From contig NZ_CP031115.1 of the NCBI RefSeq assembly GCF_003568865.1, forward strand, positions 1,798,001 through 1,862,000: 64,000 bases of DNA, in the 5' to 3' direction. Source of the stretch: Rubrobacter indicoceani (GTDB lineage Bacteria; Actinomycetota; Rubrobacteria; Rubrobacterales; Rubrobacteraceae). Every line of letters begins with the position of its first letter. Positions within the stretch are counted from its first letter, which is position 1. Shown here one piece after another: positions 25,733 to 34,226 of the stretch. The notes below the pieces were generated by a model. The model searched no databases. It was not told the DNA's origin and saw nothing but the letters and a program-made list of their open reading frames with translations. Position numbers and translations under genes: made by a program.

Positions 25733-27820
25733 CTAGAAGGCCTCTCCGGAGGCGCGCCGTCGGAAGCGCTCGCTTCTGAGGCTCGGAGCGATACCGAGAA
25801 AGACCTCGGCGACCTCCGGGTCGAACTGCGTCCCGGCGTTGGCCTCTATCTCCGCGACGGCCTCTTCGTGGGAGAGCCCGCGACGGTACGGGCGGTCCTG
25901 CACCATCGAGTCGTAGGCGTCGGCGACAAAGACTATCCGGGCGTGGAGCGGGACGTTCTTTCCGGCGAGTCCGTCGGGGTAGCCGCGCCCGTCGTGCCGC
26001 TCGTGGTGGTGGCGGACTATCGGGACTATCCCGGAGAGGTGCGGGATCTGGGCCACCACCCCCGCCCCCATGACGGTGTGCCGCTTTATTAGCTCGAACT
26101 CTTCGGCGGTCAGCTTGCCGGGCTTTTTAAGGACACCGTCCGGGACGCCGATCTTCCCGATATCGTGGAGCATCGCCCCGAGCGAAAGCACGTCTATCTC
26201 CTTCCGGTCGAGGCCCATCCCGGCGCCTATTCTCCTGGCGAGCCCCCGAACGGATTTCATGTGTTCGGCAAGCCCCCGGTCCCGGATGCTCGCGGCTTCG
26301 AGAAGCGCGGCGACAACGGTGTCCGAAGCCTCCGGCACGTCCGGCAAGAAACGTGAGGACTCGACCTCGACCCCTCGCGCTATCCGCCTCGCCCGTCCGA
26401 CCGCAGAGGCCGCGTCATGCTCTGAGGGATCGGCTATAACGTAGCCGACGGAGACCTGAAGCCGACAGGACGACGACCGACCAGCCTCGGCGACGGTCTG
26501 CTCAGCCCAGCGACAGAAACGCTCGGCCCGCCTTTCGCCGCCGCTTTTTAGAACAACGAAGAGCTCCTCGAATTTGTAGCGGAAGGTGCGCTGCGACTCG
26601 TCTATCCGCTCCCCGATGACGCGCAGGAGCCGCTCGGCTTCGGGGTCTACCCTGTGCTGGTCCCATAACCCCTCGAAGCGCAGGCAGACAAGCGTCAGGA
26701 CGCCCTCCTCGCGGGTTCGCATCTCGTCGAGCACCCGGTAGAACGAGTCGCGGTTGGGCAGCCCCGTCGCGAAGTCCCGCCCCCCCGGGGACTCCCACGC
26801 ACTCGTCAGGGCCGAGGAGGCCTGATCGGCGATGAACATCAGCACCCGCTCGTCTTTCTCGTCGAACTCCCGCCCCCCGACGAGCAGCGTACCGTTGTGC
26901 TCGCTGCCGGGTATCCTGAGCGGCACCGCCAGAAAACCGCGCACGTCCCCGGCCCGCTTCTCCGGCTCGCGGTATGCCCCCTCGCGTCGCGAACCCCTGA
27001 GCACGGTCTCCTGAAGCGCCGGGTTCCACCACGTCGGACACACCTCGATGTCTTCGGAGGCGCTCGTGGCGTGGTTGTTGCCGTCCAGGACAACGACGTG
27101 TGAGAAGCGCGCCGGGACAAGGTCCCGCGCTGCAGCCGCCGTCCACTGCAATATCCGCTCGAGGTCGAGTACTTCAAGAATCGGCCCGAAGTTCAGGGCC
27201 AGCCCGGAGACGCTCTCCGAGTACACCCTCTCGGACTCCAGCTCCAGCCTCGTTCTCCGTCCGGCCTCCTGCAGCGTCTGGTTTCTGAAGGACATCAGGC
27301 CCAGCGCGCCGCAGTAGACCCCGAAGCTCCCGGCCAGCAGAAAGGACTCCGGAGATGAAAAGGAGAAGCCGCCCGCAACGAACAGCGAGACGCTGTACGC
27401 CACAAGCGAAAAACAGGCCGCCACGACCGCAAGAGCCGGCCCCCTCACCCACAGGACAGGCAGCGCGGCAAGAAAGAAAATCCCCCCGAAGACCTGCCCC
27501 CCACCGAGCACCACCATCCCGGCGAGCACGGAGTCAAGGATCACGACGGCGAAATAGTTTGTAAGCAGGGACGGACGCCCGAGTATCACCAGAACCCCGA
27601 GCAGCCCCCCTAGAGCCGCCCCAAGAAGAGCGACCACGGAACCGGACCCCGATTCAAGCAGGAAGAACCCCACCGCCCCGAAGACCGCCACCCGAAATAT
27701 CCCGCTCCCGATCACATCAGACCCGTGCGCGGTGCTGTTGAGCCCGTGCCCCTGCACGGACCTGCGCACCGGCTGTTTCAAGTCCCCCTCCAGGCAGATG
27801 GTGTTCTTTACGCGACACAT
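25733..27820 (-). CDS. Membrane GAF - degenerate GGDEF - HD-GYP protein
   Basis: 695 residues from ATG 27820; a TTG at 27781 with GGAGGG just upstream is an attractive alternative start. Six to seven membrane helices in residues ~35-190, then a GAF-like region (~210-340), a GGDEF-like domain (FATGLPNRDSFYRVLDEM) in which the GG(D/E)EF site reads KFEEL, so diguanylate cyclase activity is unlikely, and a C-terminal HD-GYP domain with intact HD (552-553), HHERHDGRGYP (ending at 615) and VADAYD. HD-GYP domains hydrolyse cyclic di-GMP. Expected role: membrane sensor controlling c-di-GMP breakdown. Converges on moaA with a 31-bp gap. Confidence 0.88.
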   Translation of the reverse strand: MCRVKNTICLEGDLKQPVRRSVQGHGLNSTAHGSDVIGSGIFRVAVFGAVGFFLLESGSGSVVALLGAALGGLLGVLVILGRPSLLTNYFAVVILDSVLAGMVVLGGGQVFGGIFFLAALPVLWVRGPALAVVAACFSLVAYSVSLFVAGGFSFSSPESFLLAGSFGVYCGALGLMSFRNQTLQEAGRRTRLELESERVYSESVSGLALNFGPILEVLDLERILQWTAAAARDLVPARFSHVVVLDGNNHATSASEDIEVCPTWWNPALQETVLRGSRREGAYREPEKRAGDVRGFLAVPLRIPGSEHNGTLLVGGREFDEKDERVLMFIADQASSALTSAWESPGGRDFATGLPNRDSFYRVLDEMRTREEGVLTLVCLRFEGLWDQHRVDPEAERLLRVIGERIDESQRTFRYKFEELFVVLKSGGERRAERFCRWAEQTVAEAGRSSSCRLQVSVGYVIADPSEHDAASAVGRARRIARGVEVESSRFLPDVPEASDTVVAALLEAASIRDRGLAEHMKSVRGLARRIGAGMGLDRKEIDVLSLGAMLHDIGKIGVPDGVLKKPGKLTAEEFELIKRHTVMGAGVVAQIPHLSGIVPIVRHHHERHDGRGYPDGLAGKNVPLHARIVFVADAYDSMVQDRPYRRGLSHEEAVAEIEANAGTQFDPEVAEVFLGIAPSLRSERFRRRASGEAF

Positions 27821-27916
27821 ATATTGTGCTATCTTTACACTCTTGCTGCAACTTACAGTGCAGAGTTCAGTTTATGCAGGGTTTTCTGATTTCTAAGTAA
27901 ACAGGTTTACCGTGGT

Positions 27917-29305
27917 TCAAGCATTACCTGCGGCATCGGGGTCGCTGGCTTTGTCCGGGGGGCTTTTCGGGGGGGCGCCCAGGATGTCGAAGGAGAACCG
28001 GTGGTCGTCGGCGGCCCGGTAGCCTTCGGCTTCGGTGTCCAGGATTCTCAGAAAGGCCCGCACGACCACCTCATCGAACTGTTTTCCCGCGCCCCGGTTC
28101 ATCTCTTCGCGGGCCGAGGGCGGGTCGAGTCCGGGCCTTCGGGGCTGATCCAAGACCATAGCGGCGTAAGCCTGAGCCACGGCGAGGATGCGGGCTTCGA
28201 GCGGGATCCAGGCCGCCCGGAGTCGGTCGGGGTAGCCGCGCCCGTCGGGGCGTTCGTGGTGCCAGCGCACCCACTTCGACATCTCGGAGAACTCCGGCAC
28301 CGAGGCGAGGGCTTTCTCCCCGAGTTCCGGATGTTCGTAGATGCGGGCTTTAGCGATGGAGTTGAGGTTGCCGCTCGTCCGGAGGAGTTCGTTCGGCAGG
28401 CCGAACATCCCGATGTTGTGCAGAAGACCGGCCATACGCAGCTTCGCGACATCGGCGGGTTTCAAGTCCAGCTCCCCGGCGATATCCGCGGCGTACACCG
28501 CCGTAGCAGCGGCATGGAGGTGTGTGTATCCATCCTGACGACCGAGGTCTTCTATCACCATCGCCCCGAAGGTCAGGTTCGACAGAGCAAGGGATTCTTC
28601 AAGGGAGGCGATGCGGCTCCTCAACTTTGCATTCTCCCGGACGTTCTCCCGGGTTCGGTAGACAAGTATCTGACTCGACACCGCGCCGATAACAACCACG
28701 ATCGCAGCGACCGGTCCATATACTATCAGGGCGAGAATTCCGAGTACTGAAGCCAGGACATTCAGAATGTCTGTCACCAGAAAAGGCTCTATGAGTCCTT
28801 TCCACGTAGTGTGCAAGCCCTGCTCATATTTTACATAGAGCAAACCGGCGTTTGTCGTGTGATTTACGAGCAATAACGTCAGTCCAGATAAGAATGTCGC
28901 GTAAGAAGCTATGGATACGGGTGTGTCCGAACTATTGATCAGCAGAGGCGACGTCAGCAACGAGAGTACGATTCCCGTTAGAAATATCTCTACTGTGTTT
29001 CTCGCATTTTCATAGGCCAGACGCTTGAGGTTGCGTCTAGCCAATATGAATGTAGAAGGAATCAACCCAATCGCAACCCAGAATGGCCCGATCAACACTA
29101 TCGAAACAATAATAACTATGTCTGAAGCATCAATGCTCCAACGGTCGCTCACGCTGATAGGGAAACGTTCCGTGATCAGCAAGAGCAAACTACAGATCAC
29201 AGCCCCGAAAAATAGCTGAGCCTCCCAGTCTAAGCCGTACCAGTAAACCCAAGAAGCAGCTAGTCCTATTCCAAGGGCCGACAATATAGCGGTATAAGAC
29301 CTCAA
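27917..29305 (-). CDS. Membrane HD-GYP-like protein with mutated metal site
   Basis: 462 residues. Residues ~5-215 hold six to seven membrane helices with conserved-looking loops (RWSIDASDIVIIVSIVLIGP; YENARNTVEIFLTGI), a MASE-like sensor arrangement. The C-terminal domain aligns with HD-GYP and keeps HHERPDGRGYP (GYP 357-359), but the defining HD is HN (296-297, LLHNIGMFGLP) and the later VADAYD aspartate is Gln (VAQAYA). Two metal ligands are therefore lost, and phosphodiesterase activity is unlikely; a c-di-GMP receptor or partner of the adjacent HD-GYP protein is a reasonable inference. Base composition of the membrane half is noticeably less GC-rich than the neighbours. Confidence 0.82.
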   Translation of the reverse strand: MRSYTAILSALGIGLAASWVYWYGLDWEAQLFFGAVICSLLLLITERFPISVSDRWSIDASDIVIIVSIVLIGPFWVAIGLIPSTFILARRNLKRLAYENARNTVEIFLTGIVLSLLTSPLLINSSDTPVSIASYATFLSGLTLLLVNHTTNAGLLYVKYEQGLHTTWKGLIEPFLVTDILNVLASVLGILALIVYGPVAAIVVVIGAVSSQILVYRTRENVRENAKLRSRIASLEESLALSNLTFGAMVIEDLGRQDGYTHLHAAATAVYAADIAGELDLKPADVAKLRMAGLLHNIGMFGLPNELLRTSGNLNSIAKARIYEHPELGEKALASVPEFSEMSKWVRWHHERPDGRGYPDRLRAAWIPLEARILAVAQAYAAMVLDQPRRPGLDPPSAREEMNRGAGKQFDEVVVRAFLRILDTEAEGYRAADDHRFSFDILGAPPKSPPDKASDPDAAGNA

Positions 29306-29401
29306 GTCTACGGCTAAAGTAGAGTTGTCTTTCGGCGCGCTTACTTTCGGCCTCCCGAGCGGTTCAAGTTAGAGTCATAGGTTTTTGTGTCTGGCATCCA
29401 T

Positions 29402-29428
29402 CTACCAAGCCTTGCTGCGATCGTTCAT
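29402..29428 (-). CDS. Octapeptide ORF 1 (MNDRSKAW)
   Basis: An 8-codon ORF, ATG 29428 to TAG 29402, with a strong purine-rich Shine-Dalgarno (AGAGGTGGAG) two to seven bases upstream. The peptide MNDRSKAW is nearly identical to that of the second ORF 93 bp upstream. Between the two copies the codons for Arg, Lys and Ala and the stop codon differ but the residues do not, as expected for selection on the peptide. It ends about 97 bp before the HD-GYP-like gene on the same strand, so it may be a leader ORF. A further 18-codon ORF (29341-29397) follows without a clear ribosome site. Confidence 0.6.
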   Translation of the reverse strand: MNDRSKAW

Positions 29429-29494
29429 ATCTCCACCTCTTTTCCATTGGTCAAGTCAATGTAAGTGTTGCATCAGGACGAGCTTTTAGGCTGG

Positions 29495-29521
29495 TTACCA
29501 GGCTTTGCTACGATCTGTCAT
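29495..29521 (-). CDS. Octapeptide ORF 2 (MTDRSKAW)
   Basis: An 8-codon ORF, ATG 29521 to TAA 29495, preceded by the Shine-Dalgarno GGGGGTGA four bases upstream. It shares DRSKAW plus start with ORF 1 using different synonymous codons (CGT/CGC, AAA/AAG, GCC/GCT, TAA/TAG). Size excludes an enzyme; candidates are a regulatory leader peptide for the downstream HD-GYP-like gene or a short signalling peptide. RSK matches the basic-x-basic pattern seen in some antibiotic-induced stalling leaders, which is only suggestive. Confidence 0.6.
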   Translation of the reverse strand: MTDRSKAW

Positions 29522-29562
29522 TTCGTCACCCCCTTTTACGCTCGTGCGCCTTTTCGCGCTTT

Positions 29563-29591
29563 ATGCTACGTGCTTGTATACCCGAAGTGAA
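29563..29591 (-). promoter_or_regulatory. Candidate promoter upstream of the octapeptide ORFs
   Basis: On the minus strand, TTCACT (29586-29591) and TAGCAT (29563-29568) are 17 bp apart, each matching four of six consensus bases. It would start transcription about 35 bp upstream of octapeptide ORF 2. The 330-bp region between the MFS gene and the HD-GYP-like gene otherwise contains only the two small ORFs. Confidence 0.35.
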
Positions 29592-29637
29592 GGGTGATGC
29601 TTCACCGCCGGGGTTCAAGGTCCGGCTGGGGGCGGGA

Positions 29638-30843
29638 TCACCCGGTGGGTTTTGCGCCGGAGCGGATCACGGCCAGCACGAGGATGCCGAAGGCGGCCAT
29701 TGCTGCTGCGGCGATCAGGTACGAGGGTTGCGGGCCTGCTGCGGCTACGATGAAGCCTCCGGCCGCGAGGGCTACAACCTCTCCGGTGCTGCGAAACAGA
29801 AAGAGCACGGAGTAGACGCGCCCGAGAAAGGCTCCGGGGACGGTTCTCTGGAGCAGCGCGTCGGTTGCGACGTTGTCTACGCCGTTGCAGGAACCGGCTA
29901 GGCACATCGCCGCGAGCACAAGGGTGAAGAGCGGCGAGAAGCCGACAAACGCAAGGGCCGCGCAGGCTGCGACGATGCTTGCGAAGTAGGCAAAGACAAG
30001 GTTTGCCCGGTCTCCGAGCGCGGCCATCAGGGCGGAACCGGAGATCATCCCGACCCCGTAGGTCGCGACGAGCAGCCCGTATCCGGCGTTCCCCGCGTCG
30101 AAGGTCTCCCGCGCAAGAAAGGCCTCCGCCGGGACGGTGGAGTTCTCGGCGAGGACAAGGAGCAGCGCCCCGAGAACCAGCCCGAGCGGCAGCCGCGCCC
30201 CCGTCAGATACAGCAGCCCGGCTCTGAGCTCCGTCAGGAAGCCTTCCTCCTCGTCCGGGTTGCGGTCCGCCGGCATGGGCACAAAAGCCAGAAAAGCGGC
30301 CGAGACGATAAAGGTCAGGGCGTCCACGACAAAGGCGACATCAACCCCGACCAGGGCGATGAGGCCGCCGCCGAGGGCCGGTCCGAGCGCGATGGAGAAG
30401 CTGAAGGAGCCGCTGATCAGGGCGTTGGCGCGGGTTATGTCACCGCCGCCGATAACGCCGGGGAACGCCGAGCGGATGGTCGGGTTGAAGAGCGTCTGGC
30501 AGACGCCGAGGGCGAAGACAAGCGGGTAGAGCAGCGTAACATCGTCCACAAAGACAAGGGAGGTTATGATCCCGGCCCGCGCAAGGTCCACCGAGACGAG
30601 CAGCCGTCTGCGGTCGCGAAGGCGGTCCGCCAGTACCCCGACGAGCGGGCTGGCGAGCGTCGGGAGAAGCCGGGCGACGAGTATCCCACCGACGCTCGCC
30701 GCGCTCCCGGTCAGGTCGGCGACAAAGACCACGAGCGCGACGAGCGTTACGGCGTCACCGATGAATGAGATGCTCTGTCCGGCCCACAGACGCATAAACC
30801 TGCGGTTCTGTACAAGCGGGGCCCGTCCTCCGGCTTCCGGCAA
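29638..30843 (-). CDS. MFS transporter (drug/siderophore exporter type)
   Basis: 401 residues from TTG 30843 with GGGGGAG five bases upstream. Twelve membrane helices. The early motif A is GVLADRLRDRRRLL, typical of major facilitator antiporters, and the N-terminal NRRFMRLWAGQSISFIGDAV is characteristic of the MFS_3/EntS/MefA-like branch, which exports macrolides, siderophores or other small molecules by proton antiport. Substrate not predictable. It is transcribed in the same direction as the octapeptide ORFs downstream. Confidence 0.9.
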   Translation of the reverse strand: MPEAGGRAPLVQNRRFMRLWAGQSISFIGDAVTLVALVVFVADLTGSAASVGGILVARLLPTLASPLVGVLADRLRDRRRLLVSVDLARAGIITSLVFVDDVTLLYPLVFALGVCQTLFNPTIRSAFPGVIGGGDITRANALISGSFSFSIALGPALGGGLIALVGVDVAFVVDALTFIVSAAFLAFVPMPADRNPDEEEGFLTELRAGLLYLTGARLPLGLVLGALLLVLAENSTVPAEAFLARETFDAGNAGYGLLVATYGVGMISGSALMAALGDRANLVFAYFASIVAACAALAFVGFSPLFTLVLAAMCLAGSCNGVDNVATDALLQRTVPGAFLGRVYSVLFLFRSTGEVVALAAGGFIVAAAGPQPSYLIAAAAMAAFGILVLAVIRSGAKPTG

Positions 30844-30927
30844 GTTTTCTCCCCCAACCTGTGCTTCGGGCGACCGTAACTCCGTGCCCGGTAAACGGTT
30901 TGTATTCTACAGGCCGGAGGCGACGAA

Positions 30928-31254
30928 TCAGTCGGGTTCGATGGTGGAGATCAAACCGCCGCTCGTGAGCCCTTCCTGGTAGAGTTCCGCGAGTTCTAGG
31001 TGGCACTTTATAACGACGGCCTTGCCGTTTTTGTGCGCTTCTATCATGATGTTGGTCGCCTGCTTGAAGCTCATGTTCGGAACGACCTTCCTGAGCACGT
31101 CTATAACGTGTTCCATCGGGGTGAAGTCGTCGTTGTGCAGGATAACCTTGTAGGGTGGTTCCTGGCTTGTGCGGTTCTCCGTCGTCTCTTTCGGCTTTGT
31201 GTCCGGGCCGGAGGCCATAGCTGAAATACCGGGTGTGATGTCAGTAGTTCTCAT
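30928..31254 (-). CDS. clpS: ATP-dependent Clp protease adaptor ClpS
   Basis: 108 residues from ATG 31254, which overlaps the acuC stop (ATGA). The core from residue ~33 has the ClpS signature PYKVILHNDDFTPMEHVIDVL and later A-x-x-IMxEAHKNGKAVV, which form the N-degron pocket and ClpA/ClpC interface. ClpS delivers N-end-rule substrates to the Clp protease. An internal ATG (MASGPDTKP) is a possible alternative start; the first ~30 residues are not conserved in the family. Confidence 0.95.
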   Translation of the reverse strand: MRTTDITPGISAMASGPDTKPKETTENRTSQEPPYKVILHNDDFTPMEHVIDVLRKVVPNMSFKQATNIMIEAHKNGKAVVIKCHLELAELYQEGLTSGGLISTIEPD

Positions 31255-32456
31255 AGGATCAATGGTACGACTTTCTCGAGCACTTCTGTAGCGGTTTTGC
31301 GGTTTTGGGCGGCGATTTCCCTGGCTCTAGCCGCGGGCGGGAAGTCTTTTGCGAGGTCCAGCATCATCTCCGGGAGCGTTACGGGGCTCTGCATGCCGCG
31401 TTCGAGCAACCAGCCCTGCGGGAGGTGTTCCGGTACGGTCTGATGCGACATGACCGCCCAGAGCGTGGTCCACGCCCGGGGCACGACGCGCCAGATGTCG
31501 TAGCCGCCGCCGCCCGTCGCAACCCAGCGTCCTTTGCAGAGCTCGTGGGCGAGGTCGTGGATGCGCCGGGGTATGTGCCTGTAGAGGCGCATCGTCGCCG
31601 AGAGGTGCGTGAGCGGGTCGAGTACGTGCCCGTCGCAGCCGTTCTGCGAGATTATGATGTCCGGCCCGAACGCCCGCAGTGCTTCGGGTACGACCGCCTC
31701 GAAGGTCTCTATCCAGGTGTCGTCGCTGGTGAAGGGCTCCAGTGGCACGTTCACGGAGTAACCGAGGCCGTCACCCCGGCCCTTCTCGCCCACCTCGCCC
31801 GTTCCGGGAAAAAGAAACCGCCCGGTCTCGTGCATGGAGATAGTGAGCACCTGCGGGTCGTCGTAGAACATCCACTGTACGCCGTCGCCGTGATGAGCGT
31901 CGGTGTCTACGTAGGCTATCTTGATGCCGGGGTGCTCTTCCTTGAGGCGGGCGATGGCTACGCCGGCGTCGTTGTAGACGCAGAACCCCGCCGCCCGGGA
32001 GCGCATCGCATGGTGCAGACCGCCGGAGATGCAGAGGGCGTGATTCACCTCCCCGCTCATAACCATCCGCGAGGCCTTGAGAACGGCCCCGACGACGTGC
32101 GAGGAGGCCCGGTGCATGCCGGGGAAGATGGGGTTGTCTGCGGTTCCGATGCCGTAGGAGAGAAGGTCGTCGCGGTTCGGGCCGTTGCTGTTGCACTGCT
32201 GGACACGCCGAACGTAGGTGAGGCTGTGGACGGTGGTGAGGTCGTCGTCGGTGGCGGGTTCGGCCCCGACCATCGCGTAGGAGTCGGTCAGGCCGAGGGC
32301 TTCGCAGAGTTCGAAGGTGAGCCGGATGCGGAGCGGGTTGAAGGGGTGATCCCCGCCGAACCCGTAGGATTCAAGCGTGCGGTCGTGTACGAGAACGGCC
32401 TCTTCGCCGGGGTCTCCCCGGCGGGAGCGGTCTCTTTCTTCTCCGATGATCTTCAT
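31251..32456 (-). CDS. acuC: Acetoin utilisation/histone-deacetylase-like protein AcuC
   Basis: 401 residues from ATG 32456. Class I histone-deacetylase fold, zinc-dependent amidohydrolase. Visible catalytic elements: the His-His pair at 148-149 (SGGLHHAM), DTDAHHGDGVQWMFYDD at 184-200 with zinc ligands D186 and H188, and the third zinc ligand in QNGCDGH. In Bacillus AcuC deacetylates acetyl-CoA synthetase; that role is plausible but no acs gene is in view. Translationally coupled to clpS. Confidence 0.92.
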   Translation of the reverse strand: MKIIGEERDRSRRGDPGEEAVLVHDRTLESYGFGGDHPFNPLRIRLTFELCEALGLTDSYAMVGAEPATDDDLTTVHSLTYVRRVQQCNSNGPNRDDLLSYGIGTADNPIFPGMHRASSHVVGAVLKASRMVMSGEVNHALCISGGLHHAMRSRAAGFCVYNDAGVAIARLKEEHPGIKIAYVDTDAHHGDGVQWMFYDDPQVLTISMHETGRFLFPGTGEVGEKGRGDGLGYSVNVPLEPFTSDDTWIETFEAVVPEALRAFGPDIIISQNGCDGHVLDPLTHLSATMRLYRHIPRRIHDLAHELCKGRWVATGGGGYDIWRVVPRAWTTLWAVMSHQTVPEHLPQGWLLERGMQSPVTLPEMMLDLAKDFPPAARAREIAAQNRKTATEVLEKVVPLIL

Positions 32457-32645
32457 CCCCCGTCCCCACTCTCTGCCTGACGTGTTGCGGGCTTGATGCG
32501 GTTCGTGGATGTGCGGAATTCTTCCGGTAGTCTCATCCGGCTCTCCCTTTCCCTGTGTATCGAGCCGGACCCACCCCGGCGGTTCGGCTCGCTCTACTCC
32601 CCTGCGTACCCGTTAGTCTTGAACGTGAAGCGAATCCCGAGCGGC

Positions 32646-32936
32646 CTAGTGCTCGTAGTCGCAGACTATCCGACCATTGCTCAGGCGGTCGAGTTTTTCG
32701 ACGACTTCGAGGTGTGCCTCGTGGGTTGCGTAAGTCTTTAAACCTTCCCGATCCTCGAAGCGGGCGAAGAGCGCGTGCGTATAGTCGCCGCTCCGACCGC
32801 TGAAGTCCTCTCCGACGGTGAGGTCAAGGACGCCCGGAACCTTCTCCTTCAAGGCGCCAAGCGAGGCGAGCAGGTCTTCCCGCTCGTCGGCGGGTACACC
32901 GCTCTTCACGTCGAAAAATACAAGGTGATCTACCAT
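32646..32936 (-). CDS. Dabb (stress-responsive A/B barrel) domain protein
   Basis: 96 residues from ATG 32936 with CGGAGG four to five bases upstream. The dimeric alpha-beta barrel pattern is clear: VDHLVFFDVK at the start, SLGALKEKVPGVLDLTVGEDFSGRS, THALFARFEDREGLKTYATHEAH(L). Dabb proteins are small dimeric ferredoxin-like proteins, some of them enzymes in polyketide tailoring, most uncharacterised. The start overlaps the end of the EamA gene. The 190 bp between this stop and acuC hold only its presumed promoter. Confidence 0.9.
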   Translation of the reverse strand: MVDHLVFFDVKSGVPADEREDLLASLGALKEKVPGVLDLTVGEDFSGRSGDYTHALFARFEDREGLKTYATHEAHLEVVEKLDRLSNGRIVCDYEH

Positions 32937-33898
32937 GGTTCCTCCGATTTTCGGTCTCTCTCCCGGTCTGCGCTTAGTTTATCGGATAGCGCACTCCGAT
33001 TTACCCGAGAACGGTCTACCGGAGGACGGGTTACCGGGGAACGGTTTACGAGGTAGATGCCGAGCAGGACCAGCGCCCCCCCGAAGACAAGCGAGGCGTG
33101 CAGCTCCTCGCCGAGCACGACGACCCCCACAACGACCGCGCTCAGCGGCACGGCGAAGATGTACGCCGAGACCCGGCTTGCCTCCCCGGCACCTACAAGG
33201 GCGAACCAGATCAGCCACGAGGCCGAGATCCCCGCGAGCGACGAATACGCGAGGCTCCCGAGATACACCGCCCCGAGCTCAACGTCGCTGACCGACTCGG
33301 TCAGGAGCCCGAGCAGGCTCAGCATCACCCCGCCCGCAAAGAACGGCACCGCCACCGACCAGAGCGGCGACACACGATCCTGAACCCGCTTGAAATACAC
33401 GGTCCCGCACGCCCAGAAAAACGCCGATAAGACCCCGAAGAGAACCCCGGACGCGGTGGTACCACCCACCCCGGAGGCCAGGCCGCCGAGGCTTACGACG
33501 GCTATCCCGAAAAACCCGAGCAGAAGCCCCGACACCTTCACCCCCGACAGCCCCTCCCCGAGAAAGCGCCACGCGAGAAGCCCCACGAGAACCGGCTGCA
33601 AATAGACCAGAACCGCCGCCAGCCCCGAGGGGAGGCTCATGATCGCAAAGGTCTGAAACCCGATAAAAAACACCACGTTCAACAGCGTCAGCGCAACAAA
33701 AGCCCCGGCGTTTCTTCTGAAGTTCGGCTTCCCCCCGAACATCCGGGCCACCAGCAGCATCACCGCACCACCGACCATCGCCCGCAGCCCGGCAAACAGA
33801 AGCGGCGGAGAGACCTCGAGCCCGACCTTCACCACCGCAAAAGAAGACCCCCAGAGCGCGATCAGAACCCCGAAAGCCAGCAGGACATCGCGCCTCAA
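32930..33898 (-). CDS. EamA/DMT-family transporter
   Basis: 322 residues from TTG 33898. Ten membrane helices in two EamA repeats; the first shows LIALWGSSFAVVKVGLEVSPP and AVLVYLQPVLVGLLAWRFLGE, the second VSAYIFAVPLSAVVVGVVVLGEELH. Probably a metabolite or amino-acid exporter; substrate unknown. The C-terminal ~35 residues are polar and encoded by a ~15-bp unit repeated about four times (SPVT/PPVD/SRVN/SALS, each preceded by NR/TR/DR), which is not part of the family fold. Confidence 0.88.
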   Translation of the reverse strand: MRRDVLLAFGVLIALWGSSFAVVKVGLEVSPPLLFAGLRAMVGGAVMLLVARMFGGKPNFRRNAGAFVALTLLNVVFFIGFQTFAIMSLPSGLAAVLVYLQPVLVGLLAWRFLGEGLSGVKVSGLLLGFFGIAVVSLGGLASGVGGTTASGVLFGVLSAFFWACGTVYFKRVQDRVSPLWSVAVPFFAGGVMLSLLGLLTESVSDVELGAVYLGSLAYSSLAGISASWLIWFALVGAGEASRVSAYIFAVPLSAVVVGVVVLGEELHASLVFGGALVLLGIYLVNRSPVTRPPVDRSRVNRSALSDKLSADRERDRKSEEPW

Positions 33899-34031
33899 AC
33901 AAAAGCCCGATCAGACCGAAACTTACCGCAAAATCCTCCGTATAAAAGAACCGTGAACAAGGAGATCAAAGCCCCGCAGAACCGGGAAAACAGGATTTCG
34001 GGGGATTTTTCACAAAAGACCTCGTAACAGC

Positions 34032-34059
34032 TTGACACACTCTGGTTCATGTGTATAAT
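34032..34059 (+). promoter_or_regulatory. Near-consensus sigma-70 promoter of the sigma-factor gene
   Basis: TTGACA at 34032-34037 and TATAAT at 34054-34059 with a 16-bp spacer, both perfect hexamers. This is unusually strong for this genome and predicts a start near 34066 and a 160-nt 5' leader before the ATG at 34227. Confidence 0.85.
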
Positions 34060-34226
34060 TCAGGGTTCTGTAGAGACTTAGAGAACTCCACAATCCGAGC
34101 CTGAACCCCTGCTGAATCAGTATATCCGTTGGTCGGGACTCTGTCCCGGCGGCATCTACACGCGGCGTCGGGGGTGCGGGACCAAATCTTTTGCAGACGA
34201 GATCATAAACAAAGAGGAGAAGCTTC

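Noticed and set aside
29341-29397. 18-codon ORF MPDTKTYDSNLNRSGGRK
   Set aside because: No clear Shine-Dalgarno and no second copy; kept only as a remark next to the octapeptide ORFs.
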